Program-made: the position numbers and the translations under genes
NCBI GenBank assembly: GCA_964564785.1
Contig: CAZMCT010000133.1
Location: 1 to 9,809, forward strand
Source: CAZMCT01 sp964564785
GTDB lineage: Bacteria > Planctomycetota > Phycisphaerae > UBA1845 > Fen-1342
Reading direction: 5' to 3'
DNA: 9,809 nucleotides
Notes under the pieces: generated by a model
Told to the model about the DNA's origin: nothing
Seen by the model: the letters and a program-made list of their open reading frames with translations, nothing else
Database searches by the model: none
Part shown: positions 1 through 7,300 of the stretch, piece by piece
Position numbering within the stretch: position 1 is the first letter of the stretch
Layout of the letters: each line of letters starts with the position of its first letter

Positions 1-1105
1 GGGGCGGCCCCGCGGCGGCCGTGGCCGCGACGACCGGCAGGGCCGCGAGGTCGCCGAGGCGCAGGCCCGCGCGTGCGGCGTAGAACCGCACGTTCAAGTC
101 GGCGTGCACGTAGAGCGGCTTAAGGTGCGGCACGGCGGCGCGGCCGATCGCCTCCCAGGCGAGCGCGACCCGGTTCAGATCGACCTCGGGCAGCACCGCG
201 TACTCGGCGAGCTGGTTGAGCTTCTCTTGGAGCGCTGCGGGGCGGCTCTCGATGTACATCTGCGCGACAAGGTCGCGGAACCGGCGCGGGTCGCGGACGT
301 ATGCCGGGGGCGTGTGCAGTTCGATGTACCCCATGCTGATCGCCTCGGCCGATCTGGGGTTTTGACCGAAGCGTTCGTTGACGCGGTTCGCGATAGCGCG
401 GGCGAGGGAGTAGTTGGGGCGCAACAGCGTGAGTCGGAACGGCCGCGCCTCGATCGCGTGCCCGCCGCCGAGGATCGTACCCTGGCGCGGGTCGGGCTCG
501 CCGCGGCCGTCCTCACCCAGTGGGTTGACGAACACCGGGCCCTCAGCGCGGGCCAGGACGCTGCCTTCGAGGAGTCCGCCGCCGGTCGCCGAGACGTCCC
601 AGAACCGCAAATCGGTGGGCCACAACAGGCCGCCCTCGAGCGACTGCGTCGAGGTGCCGGCCAGCGCGCGCACGACGACGTCGAACCGGGCGTTCTTCTG
701 TGAGCCGGCCGGCACGATGCCGGTGACCTCGACGACGGCCGTGTCGAGCGAGTCGATGAGTTCGGCGGGGGTCGGCAGCTTGCGGCGGTCGACGGTACCG
801 AGGGGGCCGAGCTCCTTGGTGAGGTTTTCCAGGAGGTACTCGCGAATGGAGGTGGGGCAGTCGCTGCTGCCCTTGCCGCTCAGGCCGACGACCAGGCCGA
901 AACCACGAAGGGGTTTGAAATCAACGTTGGTGACGATGGTTTCGGCACCGATGGTGCCGGCTCGAAGCAGGCTGTCATCCGCGACAGGCCGGGGTTCGGG
1001 CATGGGCTCGCGCTGGCCGAAGTTGCAGCCCGCCAGAGCCAGCAGCAGGCCCGCGCCGGCGCCGAGCCGCAGGGCGCGTTGCCGGATGCCGCCGCGGAAA
1101 ATCAT
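1..1105 (-). CDS. FlgI-like (flagellar P-ring family) lipoprotein with HEAT-like C-terminal part, 3' end cut by window edge
   Basis: The frame is open from ATG at 1105 to the window edge, giving 368 visible codons; the stop lies outside. Residues 1-27 form a lipoprotein signal: basic start, LGAGAGLLLALAG core, then lipobox LAGC with Cys27. Residues 59-80 carry the FlgI hallmark (RGFGLVVGLSGKGSS). About 121-190 match FlgI's middle region (VVEVTGIVPAG, FDVVVRALAGTSTQSLEGG, ARAEGPVFVNP). About 223-280 match its later region (RPNYSLARAIANRVNERFG, then IELHTPPAYVRDPRRF). Residues about 300-365 are helical and HEAT-like (AVPHLKPLYVHADLNVRFYAARAGLRLGD). FlgI normally assembles the periplasmic P ring around the flagellar rod and is not a lipoprotein, and no other flagellar gene is in view. 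Role in a true P ring versus another envelope ring is unresolved. A GAGG ribosome site lies about 9 bases before the ATG. The gene is divergent from ispD. Confidence 0.8.
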   Translation of the reverse strand, partial: MIFRGGIRQRALRLGAGAGLLLALAGCNFGQREPMPEPRPVADDSLLRAGTIGAETIVTNVDFKPLRGFGLVVGLSGKGSSDCPTSIREYLLENLTKELGPLGTVDRRKLPTPAELIDSLDTAVVEVTGIVPAGSQKNARFDVVVRALAGTSTQSLEGGLLWPTDLRFWDVSATGGGLLEGSVLARAEGPVFVNPLGEDGRGEPDPRQGTILGGGHAIEARPFRLTLLRPNYSLARAIANRVNERFGQNPRSAEAISMGYIELHTPPAYVRDPRRFRDLVAQMYIESRPAALQEKLNQLAEYAVLPEVDLNRVALAWEAIGRAAVPHLKPLYVHADLNVRFYAARAGLRLGDLAALPVVAATAAAGPP

Positions 1106-1190
1106 TCCGAAATCCTCGTGGAAACACGCCCGCGTGGCGACCCGGCCTGCGTGTCCGGACGCCCGCCGAGCACCGCCCCGCGGCCGGGTA

Positions 1191-1200
1191 GTATATAGTA
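1191..1200. promoter_or_regulatory. Candidate -10 element(s) in the divergent flgI-like/ispD spacer
   Basis: The 120-base spacer between the two start codons is GC-rich except for GTATATAGTA. Read forward it contains TATAGT (1194-1199), one mismatch from the TATAAT -10 consensus, about 27 bases before the ispD ATG. Read in reverse it contains TACTAT, also -10-like. No good -35 hexamer is visible at the right distance for either direction. The call rests only on local composition and position. Confidence 0.3.
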
Positions 1201-1225
1201 CGGGGGCAGGACAAGGGAGCCGGTT

Positions 1226-1960
1226 ATGGCCAAGGTGGCAGTGATTCTGCCGGCGGCGGGCGCCGGCCAGCGGTTCGGCGGTAACGTGAAGAAGCCCTTC
1301 GCACTGCTGGACAACCGGCCGATCTTCATTCGCGCGATCGAGCTGTTTCTCAGCCGCGAGGACGTGTGCCAGACGATCTTGACGGTCGCGCCGGACGACT
1401 ACGACGTGGTGCGCGAGAAGTACGCGGCGAACATCATGCTGATGGGCCTGAAACTGGTGAAGGGCGGCGCGGAACGGTACGACTCGGTGCGGGCGGCGCT
1501 GGACGCGGTGGATGAGGCCGCGGAGCTGGTGTGCGTCCACGACGCGGTGCGGCCCTGCGTACTGGAGACCTGGATCGACGCGGTCTTCGCCGAAGCTCTC
1601 AAGAGCGGGGCGGCGATTCTGGCGGCCCCCCTGACCGGCACGATCAAACGTGTGTCGGGCGCAAACGTGGTGGACGCGACGGTGCCGCGCGAGGGGCTGT
1701 ACGAAGCGCAGACGCCGCAGGTTTTCCGCAAGGAACTGCTGCGGCGGGCGTACGCCGAGCGGCCGGCGGACTTCCGGCCCACGGATGATGCGCAGCTCGT
1801 CGAGCGGCTGGGGCATCCCGTCGCCGTCGTTCCGACGGACCGGCGGAACCTGAAGATCACCACCCCCGGTGACATGACCATGGCGGCGGTGCTCGTGAAG
1901 GAGATGGGGCGGAAAGCGAAAGCGGGGCCGTTGGGGGCGTTCGAAGAGGCGCAATGGTGA
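1226..1960 (+). CDS. ispD: 2-C-methyl-D-erythritol 4-phosphate cytidylyltransferase
   Basis: This cytosolic enzyme joins CTP and 2-C-methyl-D-erythritol 4-phosphate to give CDP-methylerythritol, the third step of the MEP isoprenoid pathway. At 244 residues it is the usual length for the family (E. coli about 236). All main blocks are visible: the nucleotide-binding loop PAAGAGQRFG at 9-18, followed by the KKPF lysines 22-23; GGAERYDSV at 80-88; HDAVRP at 105-110; PLTGTIKRV at 135-143; AQTPQVF at 161-167; TDDAQLVERLG at 186-196; and NLKITTPGDM at 208-217 with the conserved lysine 210. The start is supported by an AAGGGAG ribosome site at 1213-1219, six bases before the ATG. ispF, often beside or fused to ispD, does not follow here. 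The gene is divergent from the FlgI-like gene and followed by a long non-coding stretch, so it appears monocistronic. Confidence 0.96.
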   Translation: MAKVAVILPAAGAGQRFGGNVKKPFALLDNRPIFIRAIELFLSREDVCQTILTVAPDDYDVVREKYAANIMLMGLKLVKGGAERYDSVRAALDAVDEAAELVCVHDAVRPCVLETWIDAVFAEALKSGAAILAAPLTGTIKRVSGANVVDATVPREGLYEAQTPQVFRKELLRRAYAERPADFRPTDDAQLVERLGHPVAVVPTDRRNLKITTPGDMTMAAVLVKEMGRKAKAGPLGAFEEAQW

Positions 1961-2329
1961 GTGCCGCGATCTGCCCGCCGGCGAAAGGCGCAGGACTCGC
2001 ACGGACCGTCGGCTCTGTCGGCCGGCGGCCTTGGCAGCCCGTTGAGAAAGGGCACAGGCACCGCGGAAGTGGCAGTTGGCACGACCGCGTTGGCGGGTAG
2101 CGCGGAGCCACCGCACCTATTCAACGTGTTGCCGGCGAGTGGGGTGGGTCAGGTCGCCGGGCTGGTGCGCTCTGGCTGTGGGCTGGGCCGCTGAGCCGAC
2201 GGCACGGGCTGGCATTTGAATCCGGCCGACGCTAGACTGTAAGCTAGGGTAACAGTTGAATTCCGGAGCCGTTTCGGCCGGAATCGTGCCCGCTGGACGC
2301 GGGAATTGGGACCCGGTTGTTGGGTTCGG
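1961..2329. other. Intergenic region without a convincing gene
   Basis: About 370 bases between ispD and the next gene. Short open frames cross it, but none has a ribosome site or recognisable protein. It holds copy 1 of a dispersed repeat (2035-2126). Its last part (about 2215-2255) is locally less GC-rich and could carry the promoter for the lipoprotein/kinase unit. A TTGAAT at 2216-2221 resembles a -35 box, but no good -10 box follows at standard spacing. No clear terminator for ispD is visible. Confidence 0.6.
2035..2126 (+). repeat. Dispersed intergenic repeat, copy 1
   Basis: The first 45 bases match the stretch starting at 8956 at 37 of 45 positions by eye. The shared core includes CAGCCCGTTGA, AGGCACCGCGG and AGTGGC. 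After a more diverged middle the similarity returns at CGCGGAGCCA (2101-2110). The copy is bounded by CGTTGA (2040-2045) and its reverse complement TCAACG (2121-2126); copy 2 has the same arrangement. It encodes nothing recognisable. A non-autonomous mobile element remnant or a structured intergenic repeat are both possible. Confidence 0.65.
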
Positions 2330-3256
2330 ATGGTCGACTGTAATGCTTGCCGCTTCGAGCACGGCGGGGTTGGCGCGGTTCTGGCCGTGCTCGCACTGTT
2401 CGGGGGGTGCCGTCAACCGGATGGCGGGTCGGAACTGTGGTCCACGGCCTCTGGCGAACTCGACGCGAACCCGCCCGCAGCCGCCGCGCTCCCCCACGCG
2501 GTTCCCCCGATCGCAACCGTGGCACTGACACCGGCCGACACCACGGCTCGTTCCGCGCCGCGCCTGGAGCGCCTGGACGTGGTCCTTACGGTACTGCTGA
2601 TCCGGATTCCACATGCGGCGCGGGCCGCAGCCGAGCCGCTGTGGAGCCATCTGCGCGAGGATCTCTTTGACGCCGGGACGGCCGAGCGGCTGACGCAGAA
2701 TGGGTTGCGGGTCGGAATCGGCAACCGTCAGTGGTGGGAGGCGGTAAAGGCCGTACTGGACTCGATCCCGGGTGTGCAGACGGTGCCGCTGGACCCGGTT
2801 CGGCTGCCGGCCAACTATCCGCTGGCGCTCGAGCTGGACCGCGGGCCGCGCGAGCAGACGCTGTTCTTCGTGGCGGAGGACGGCGTTCTTACGGGCGAGA
2901 CGTGGCCGGCCAGCCGCAATGTTCTGCGGATCAGCTACGACGTCGACCTGGCGAACCCGGAGCGGGTGCGACTCGCGGTCGTGCCGGAGGTTCGACAGCG
3001 CACGGACGAGCTGCGCTGGGTGCGGACGCCGGGCGGATTTGCGCAGCAGGCACAGGCGGGGGGGCGGGCTTTTCCGGCCGCGGGGTTGGTGGCCTACCTG
3101 GAGCCGGGGGAGTTTCTGCTGATTGCGCCCGGGCGTGAGGCGGATGCCTACGGGATCGTGGGCGGCGCGTTCCTGACGGCGTTAGCCGAGGGTGAGCGGC
3201 TGGACGCGTACGTTTTCCTGCGTGCGGATGTGAACCATGTCGCCTGCCGCAACTAG
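2330..3256 (+). CDS. Unrecognised putative lipoprotein, overlapping the downstream kinase gene
   Basis: I do not recognise the family. From ATG at 2330 it has 308 residues. The N-terminus has a hydrophobic stretch (VGAVLAVLALFGG) ending at Cys27, a plausible but imperfect lipobox (Phe at -3). A low-complexity Ala/Pro/Thr linker spans about 45-78. The folded part begins near 80 (RLDVVLTVLLIRIP) and contains a helical region with LTQNGLRVGIG at 121-131. The C-terminal half reads as alternating beta strands (VRLAVVPEV at 213-221, GEFLLIAPG at 260-268, DAYVFLRADV at 292-301). A TTG at 2306 would add eight residues before the signal. I chose 2330 because the hydrophobic segment follows at normal distance, though no strong ribosome site is visible for either start. 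Its last 20 bases overlap the kinase gene, so a link in expression and perhaps sensing is likely but is inference. Confidence 0.75.
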   Translation: MVDCNACRFEHGGVGAVLAVLALFGGCRQPDGGSELWSTASGELDANPPAAAALPHAVPPIATVALTPADTTARSAPRLERLDVVLTVLLIRIPHAARAAAEPLWSHLREDLFDAGTAERLTQNGLRVGIGNRQWWEAVKAVLDSIPGVQTVPLDPVRLPANYPLALELDRGPREQTLFFVAEDGVLTGETWPASRNVLRISYDVDLANPERVRLAVVPEVRQRTDELRWVRTPGGFAQQAQAGGRAFPAAGLVAYLEPGEFLLIAPGREADAYGIVGGAFLTALAEGERLDAYVFLRADVNHVACRN

Positions 3257-4352
3257 CTCTGAGACGATCGCCGGGCGGCTGGATCCGGCGTATCTGGAGA
3301 GCATGTTCCTGGGGGCGGGGTTCGCGATCATCGCCTGCCGGCCGGACGGGGAGATCGTGGCCGGCAACGCGGCGGCGCAGCGGCTGTTCGGCAGCGGGGG
3401 CCGGCCGCTGAGCGGGCCGGTGAGCGCGCTGTTTCCCGCCCGTGACGGGGAGGCGGTGGAGCAGTTGATCGAGAGCGTGCAGACGACGTTGGAGCCGATG
3501 GAATTCCGCACGCGGCTGGGGGGCACGGAGGCCGACCCGCTGGAGTACGCGGTGTGGTTCACGCCGGTGCTGGAGGCGGACGGCACGTCGCGGGGCATCT
3601 CGCTGTGGTTTCGTGACATCACCGAGCGGATGCGGCTGCGACGGATGGTGAAGGAGCGCGAGCGGCTGGCGTCGCTGGGCTCGCTTTCGCGCGGGGTGGC
3701 GCACCACTACAACAATCTGTTGTGCTGCATCGCGACGAGCGTGGAGTACGCGATCAACATGAACACGACGTCGGCCATGCGGCGGGCCTTGCAGCGCACG
3801 GCGGACGCGGTGGGGCGGGCGGCGCACATCACGCGGCAACTGCTGGCATTCGCGCAGGCCGACCATCGCGAGGGCGACCTGGCCGACCTGACGGAGACGG
3901 TGCTGTACTTCTGTGATCAGCACGAGCCGCAGCTCGCGCAGCGACAGGTGAAGCTGGTCGTCGACTGGCAACTCGTGCCGATTGTGCCGGTGCGGCGCGA
4001 CCAACTGCTGGTCATCCTCAACAATCTGATGGAGAACGCGTTGGACGCGATGCCGGGCGGCGGGACACTGACGGTCACGCTGGCGCGGCGCGACGAGAAC
4101 AGCGTCTCACTCTCGGTCCTGGACACCGGCCCGGGAATCGATCCGCGGCACATGGAGCGGGTGTTCGAGCCGTTCTTCACGACCAAGGGCGCCCTGGGCA
4201 GCGGGGCGGGCCAGAACGCGGGTATGGGCCTGGCCGTCGTGCACGGCCTGGTAGGCGAGATGCGCGGCACGATCACCGCGTCGAACATCCCAGGCGCCGG
4301 GGCCCGCTTCGACATCGTGCTGCCCCTCCGGCGCGAGAGCCCTCCGGGCTGA
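3237..4352 (+). CDS. PAS-domain sensor histidine kinase (NtrB-like H-box)
   Basis: A 371-residue kinase with no visible membrane segment, so probably cytoplasmic. Residues about 16-130 form a PAS-type sensor (FAIIACRPDGEIVAGNAAAQRLFG; closing ISLWFRDITERMRL). The dimerisation/phospho-acceptor block is at about 141-205, with His156 in GVAHHYNNLL. The ATPase domain is complete: N box LNNLMENALDAMP at 261-273, G1 DTGPGID at 296-302, F box FEPFFTTK at 310-317, and G2 GMGLAVVHGL at 329-338. The residue after the phospho-acceptor is His, where Glu or Asp is usual. The signal and partner are unknown, and no response regulator gene is in the window. Translation is probably coupled to the upstream lipoprotein gene, whose end it overlaps by 20 bases; only a weak GGA lies before the ATG. 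The gene ends 18 bases from the convergent tricorn gene. Confidence 0.92.
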   Translation: MSPAATSSETIAGRLDPAYLESMFLGAGFAIIACRPDGEIVAGNAAAQRLFGSGGRPLSGPVSALFPARDGEAVEQLIESVQTTLEPMEFRTRLGGTEADPLEYAVWFTPVLEADGTSRGISLWFRDITERMRLRRMVKERERLASLGSLSRGVAHHYNNLLCCIATSVEYAINMNTTSAMRRALQRTADAVGRAAHITRQLLAFAQADHREGDLADLTETVLYFCDQHEPQLAQRQVKLVVDWQLVPIVPVRRDQLLVILNNLMENALDAMPGGGTLTVTLARRDENSVSLSVLDTGPGIDPRHMERVFEPFFTTKGALGSGAGQNAGMGLAVVHGLVGEMRGTITASNIPGAGARFDIVLPLRRESPPG

Positions 4353-4370
4353 GCCCGCGCGCCGCGACCG

Positions 4371-7300
4371 TCAGCCGCCGCGCATCCGCGATTTGTCGGG
4401 CACCGGCGGGGGCGCCGGGCGCTGCGGAGGATTCTCGGCCAGCATCCGCTCGATCTCGGCCAGGCCCCGCTCGAGCTGCGCATCGCGGCCCGCGACCTGA
4501 TCTTCGGGCCGGTTGTCGACCACGATGTCGGGCTCGACCCCGCGGTTCTCGAGGTCCCAGCCCCAGCGGCGGTCGAACCAGGCGTACTCCGGCTGCGTGC
4601 TCAGGCCGCCGTCGATGAAGGTCTTGTCCCCGCGGATGCCGATCACGCCGCCCCAGGTTCGCGTGCCGATCACCGGGCCGAGCTTCAGCATCTGGAACAC
4701 GTACGGGAAGATGTCGCCGTCCGAGCCGGCCTCCTCGTTCACCAGCACGACCTTGGGCCCGACGTGCGTGCGGTACGGGTACTTCTCCAGCGCGCCGCGC
4801 CGCGGTCGGTCCCACGCCACCACCTCGCGCCGCAAGCGCTCGATGATCATCTGCGAGACGAAACCGCCGCCATTGTAGCGCACGTCGACAATCAAGGCGT
4901 CGGTTTCGATCTGCGGGTAGAACTGTCGGATGAACGCGGCCAGCCCCTCGCCGCCCATGTCCGGCAGGTGCAGGTAACCCACCTTCCCGCCCGTGCGGGC
5001 GGCCACCCATGCGCGGTTCCGCCGCACCCAGTCGCGGTAGCGCAGCTCCCCCTCGTGCGCCAGCGTCCGCACCTGCACGTCGCGCGTCCCCGAGCGGTCC
5101 GCCCGCGGGCCGACCGTCAGCAGCACTTCGCGCTCCGCCAGGTTCGCCAGCCGCGCGTACACGTTATCGGCCGCCCGCAGGTCGCGGCCGTTCACCCCAA
5201 ACAGGTACTCGCCGTCCTGAACGGACGCGTGGCTGGCCGTCAGCGGCGCGGCCACGTTCGTTTCCCACAGCTCCGGCCGAAGCACGCGGACGATGCGCCA
5301 GGCGTCGGCCGCGGCGTCGGGGGCGAGATCGGCGCCGAGCAGGCCCACGCCGACGGATTGGGCGGTGCGGGCGTCTCCGCCCCAGATGTACGTGTGCGAC
5401 GTGGCCAGCTCGCCGAGGAGTTGGCCGATGAGGTCGTTGAGCTCCTGGCGAGTCGCGATCCGCGGCAGCAGCCGACCGTAGCGATCCTTCATGGTCGGCC
5501 AGTCGATGCCGGCCATGTTCTCGGCCCAATAGAAGTCGCGCTGGAGCCGCCAGGCCTCGGTGAAGATCTGGGCCCACTCCGCGCGCGGGTCGACCAGCAG
5601 TGGAAGTTCGCGAAGGTCCAGCTTCTCCTTCAGCTCCGCCGCGTCCAGCTCCTTGCCGAGCTTGTCGAGATCGGCGACGAGGATCTCCTCGTCCATCCGC
5701 CAGGCGATCCGCGCGCCGTTGCCGCTGAGCGAGTAATCGCGCAGCTTGGGCAACAGCACCTCGTCCTCGCGCCGGTCGAAGTCGTACACGTGGAGCGTGG
5801 CTTTCGGCTCCGTGTCTTCGTCGAGCCAGTCGTCGTCGAGCAGTCCCGGCCGCGGCTGGCTGAGGTACAGCAGCTTGCCCTTGACCGCCTCGAGCCCGAA
5901 GTAGTTCCCCGGTTTCACCGGCAGCTCGACGACCCGCGTCGCCAGGTCCTCGAGGTCGAGCTTCACCTCGGGTAACTTGTCCTCCTCCTCGTCTTCTTCT
6001 TCATCCTGCTGCTCACCCCGTTTCTGCTCGTCCTTCGTCTCGCCCGCGGCCTGTGTGTCGGCCGAGCCCTTCTTCTTCGGCTTTTTCTCCGGCTCGAGCA
6101 GTTCCTCCGGCAGCAGCGGCGATTTGCCGCCCCGCGCCAGCACCGCCAGGCATGGCCGCGAAGTGTCGTGGCTGATGTGCTGCATGTCGAAGACGTCCAG
6201 CACGGGGTTGATCACGCGCTCCGACATGAAGTACAGGTACTTGCCCTGCGGGTCCCAGGTCGGCTCGCTGTCGTCGGAGAACCCGCTCGAGACCGTGCCC
6301 CGCGCGCCGGTCTCGACGTGGTACAGGTGAATCGAGCGGTAGCGGTTCGCATTGGGCTTGACGTACGCGAGCCACTTGCCGTCGGGTGAGAACGCGTAGT
6401 CCTTGATCTCCCACACGTCGCTGCGGTCCACTTCGGTCACCGCGCCGCTGGCGGCGTCAACCAGAAAGATCGCCTGCGTCAGGTCCGCATAGGCAAGCCA
6501 CTTGCCGTCGGCGGACCAGACGGGCGGAAAGATCCACCCCCGCCCGCGGTCGGTGAGGACGCGGTGCGCCGCCCGTCCGGCCGCGTCCCACACGGCCAGC
6601 TCCTGCTCGCCGGTTTCGTCGGTGATCGCCGCAACCTGCCGGCCGTCGCGCGAGAACACCCCGCCTCGCTCGCGTACGCCTGAGGTCTGGGTAAGCTGGA
6701 TGAACCGGCCCGGCCTGGTCGGCGCGACCCACAGCTCCCCGCGCGCGCTCACCAGCAGCCGCTTACCCTTGCGGTCGAGTTCGTAGCTCTCCAGCGTCTT
6801 GGCCGCGTTCTCGACTTGCGGCCGGCGCAGGATGCGGTCGGTCGGTAGCGTAATCTCGACCCGTGCGGACCGGCCGGCCGCGAGGTCCAGCAGCCACAGA
6901 TCGCCACCGTGCATGTAGACGATCCGCCCACCCTGCTGGTCGGGCCAGCGGACGTCGTACTCGGCGTGCTCGGTGAGGGCCCGCACGTTGCGGCCGTCGG
7001 GGTCCATGACGTGCACGTTCATGCGGCCGTTGCGATCGGAGAGGAAGTAGAGCCGGCCGGCGTGCCACATCGGGAAGGTGTCGGTGCCGGGCCAGTCGGT
7101 GATCTTGCGCGCGAAGTCCGCGCCGGTCGCCTGGAGGTCGGCGAGCCAGAGGTCCTGGGCGGTGCCGCCGGTGTAGCGCTTCCAGTTGCGGAACTCGTCG
7201 GAGAAGCGGTTGAAAGCGACGTAGCGGCCGTCGGGCGAGAACGCGGCCAGGGCGGCCCGGCCGATCTTCACGAGCTGCGGGTGACCGCCGGTGCGCGGCA

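Noticed and set aside
414..1244. Plus-strand open frame of 276 codons at the left end
   Set aside because: It lies opposite the FlgI-like gene and its Ser/Arg/Pro-rich translation has no family resemblance.
1961..2194. Small plus-strand open frame (77 codons) after ispD
   Set aside because: It has no ribosome site, starts directly after the ispD stop, and includes the dispersed repeat; its translation shows no conserved pattern.
2931..4004. Long minus-strand open frame (357 codons) opposite the lipoprotein and kinase genes
   Set aside because: It is rich in Arg, His and Pro, has no recognisable domain or ribosome site, and lies opposite well-supported genes; high GC content makes such frames common.
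4338..4356. Possible terminator between the convergent kinase and tricorn genes (AGCCC-TCC-GGGCT, overlapping GGGCT-G-AGCCC)
   Set aside because: The stems are only five base pairs, compete with each other, overlap the kinase stop, and have no T run; a GC-rich genome gives such hairpins often.
4764..5975. Plus-strand open frame of 403 codons opposite the tricorn gene
   Set aside because: The opposite strand encodes the conserved tricorn catalytic half; this frame has only biased composition and no motif.
5975..6013. CT-rich tandem tract on the plus strand
   Set aside because: It is explained by the Asp/Glu codon run of the tricorn linker on the minus strand, not by an independent DNA repeat.
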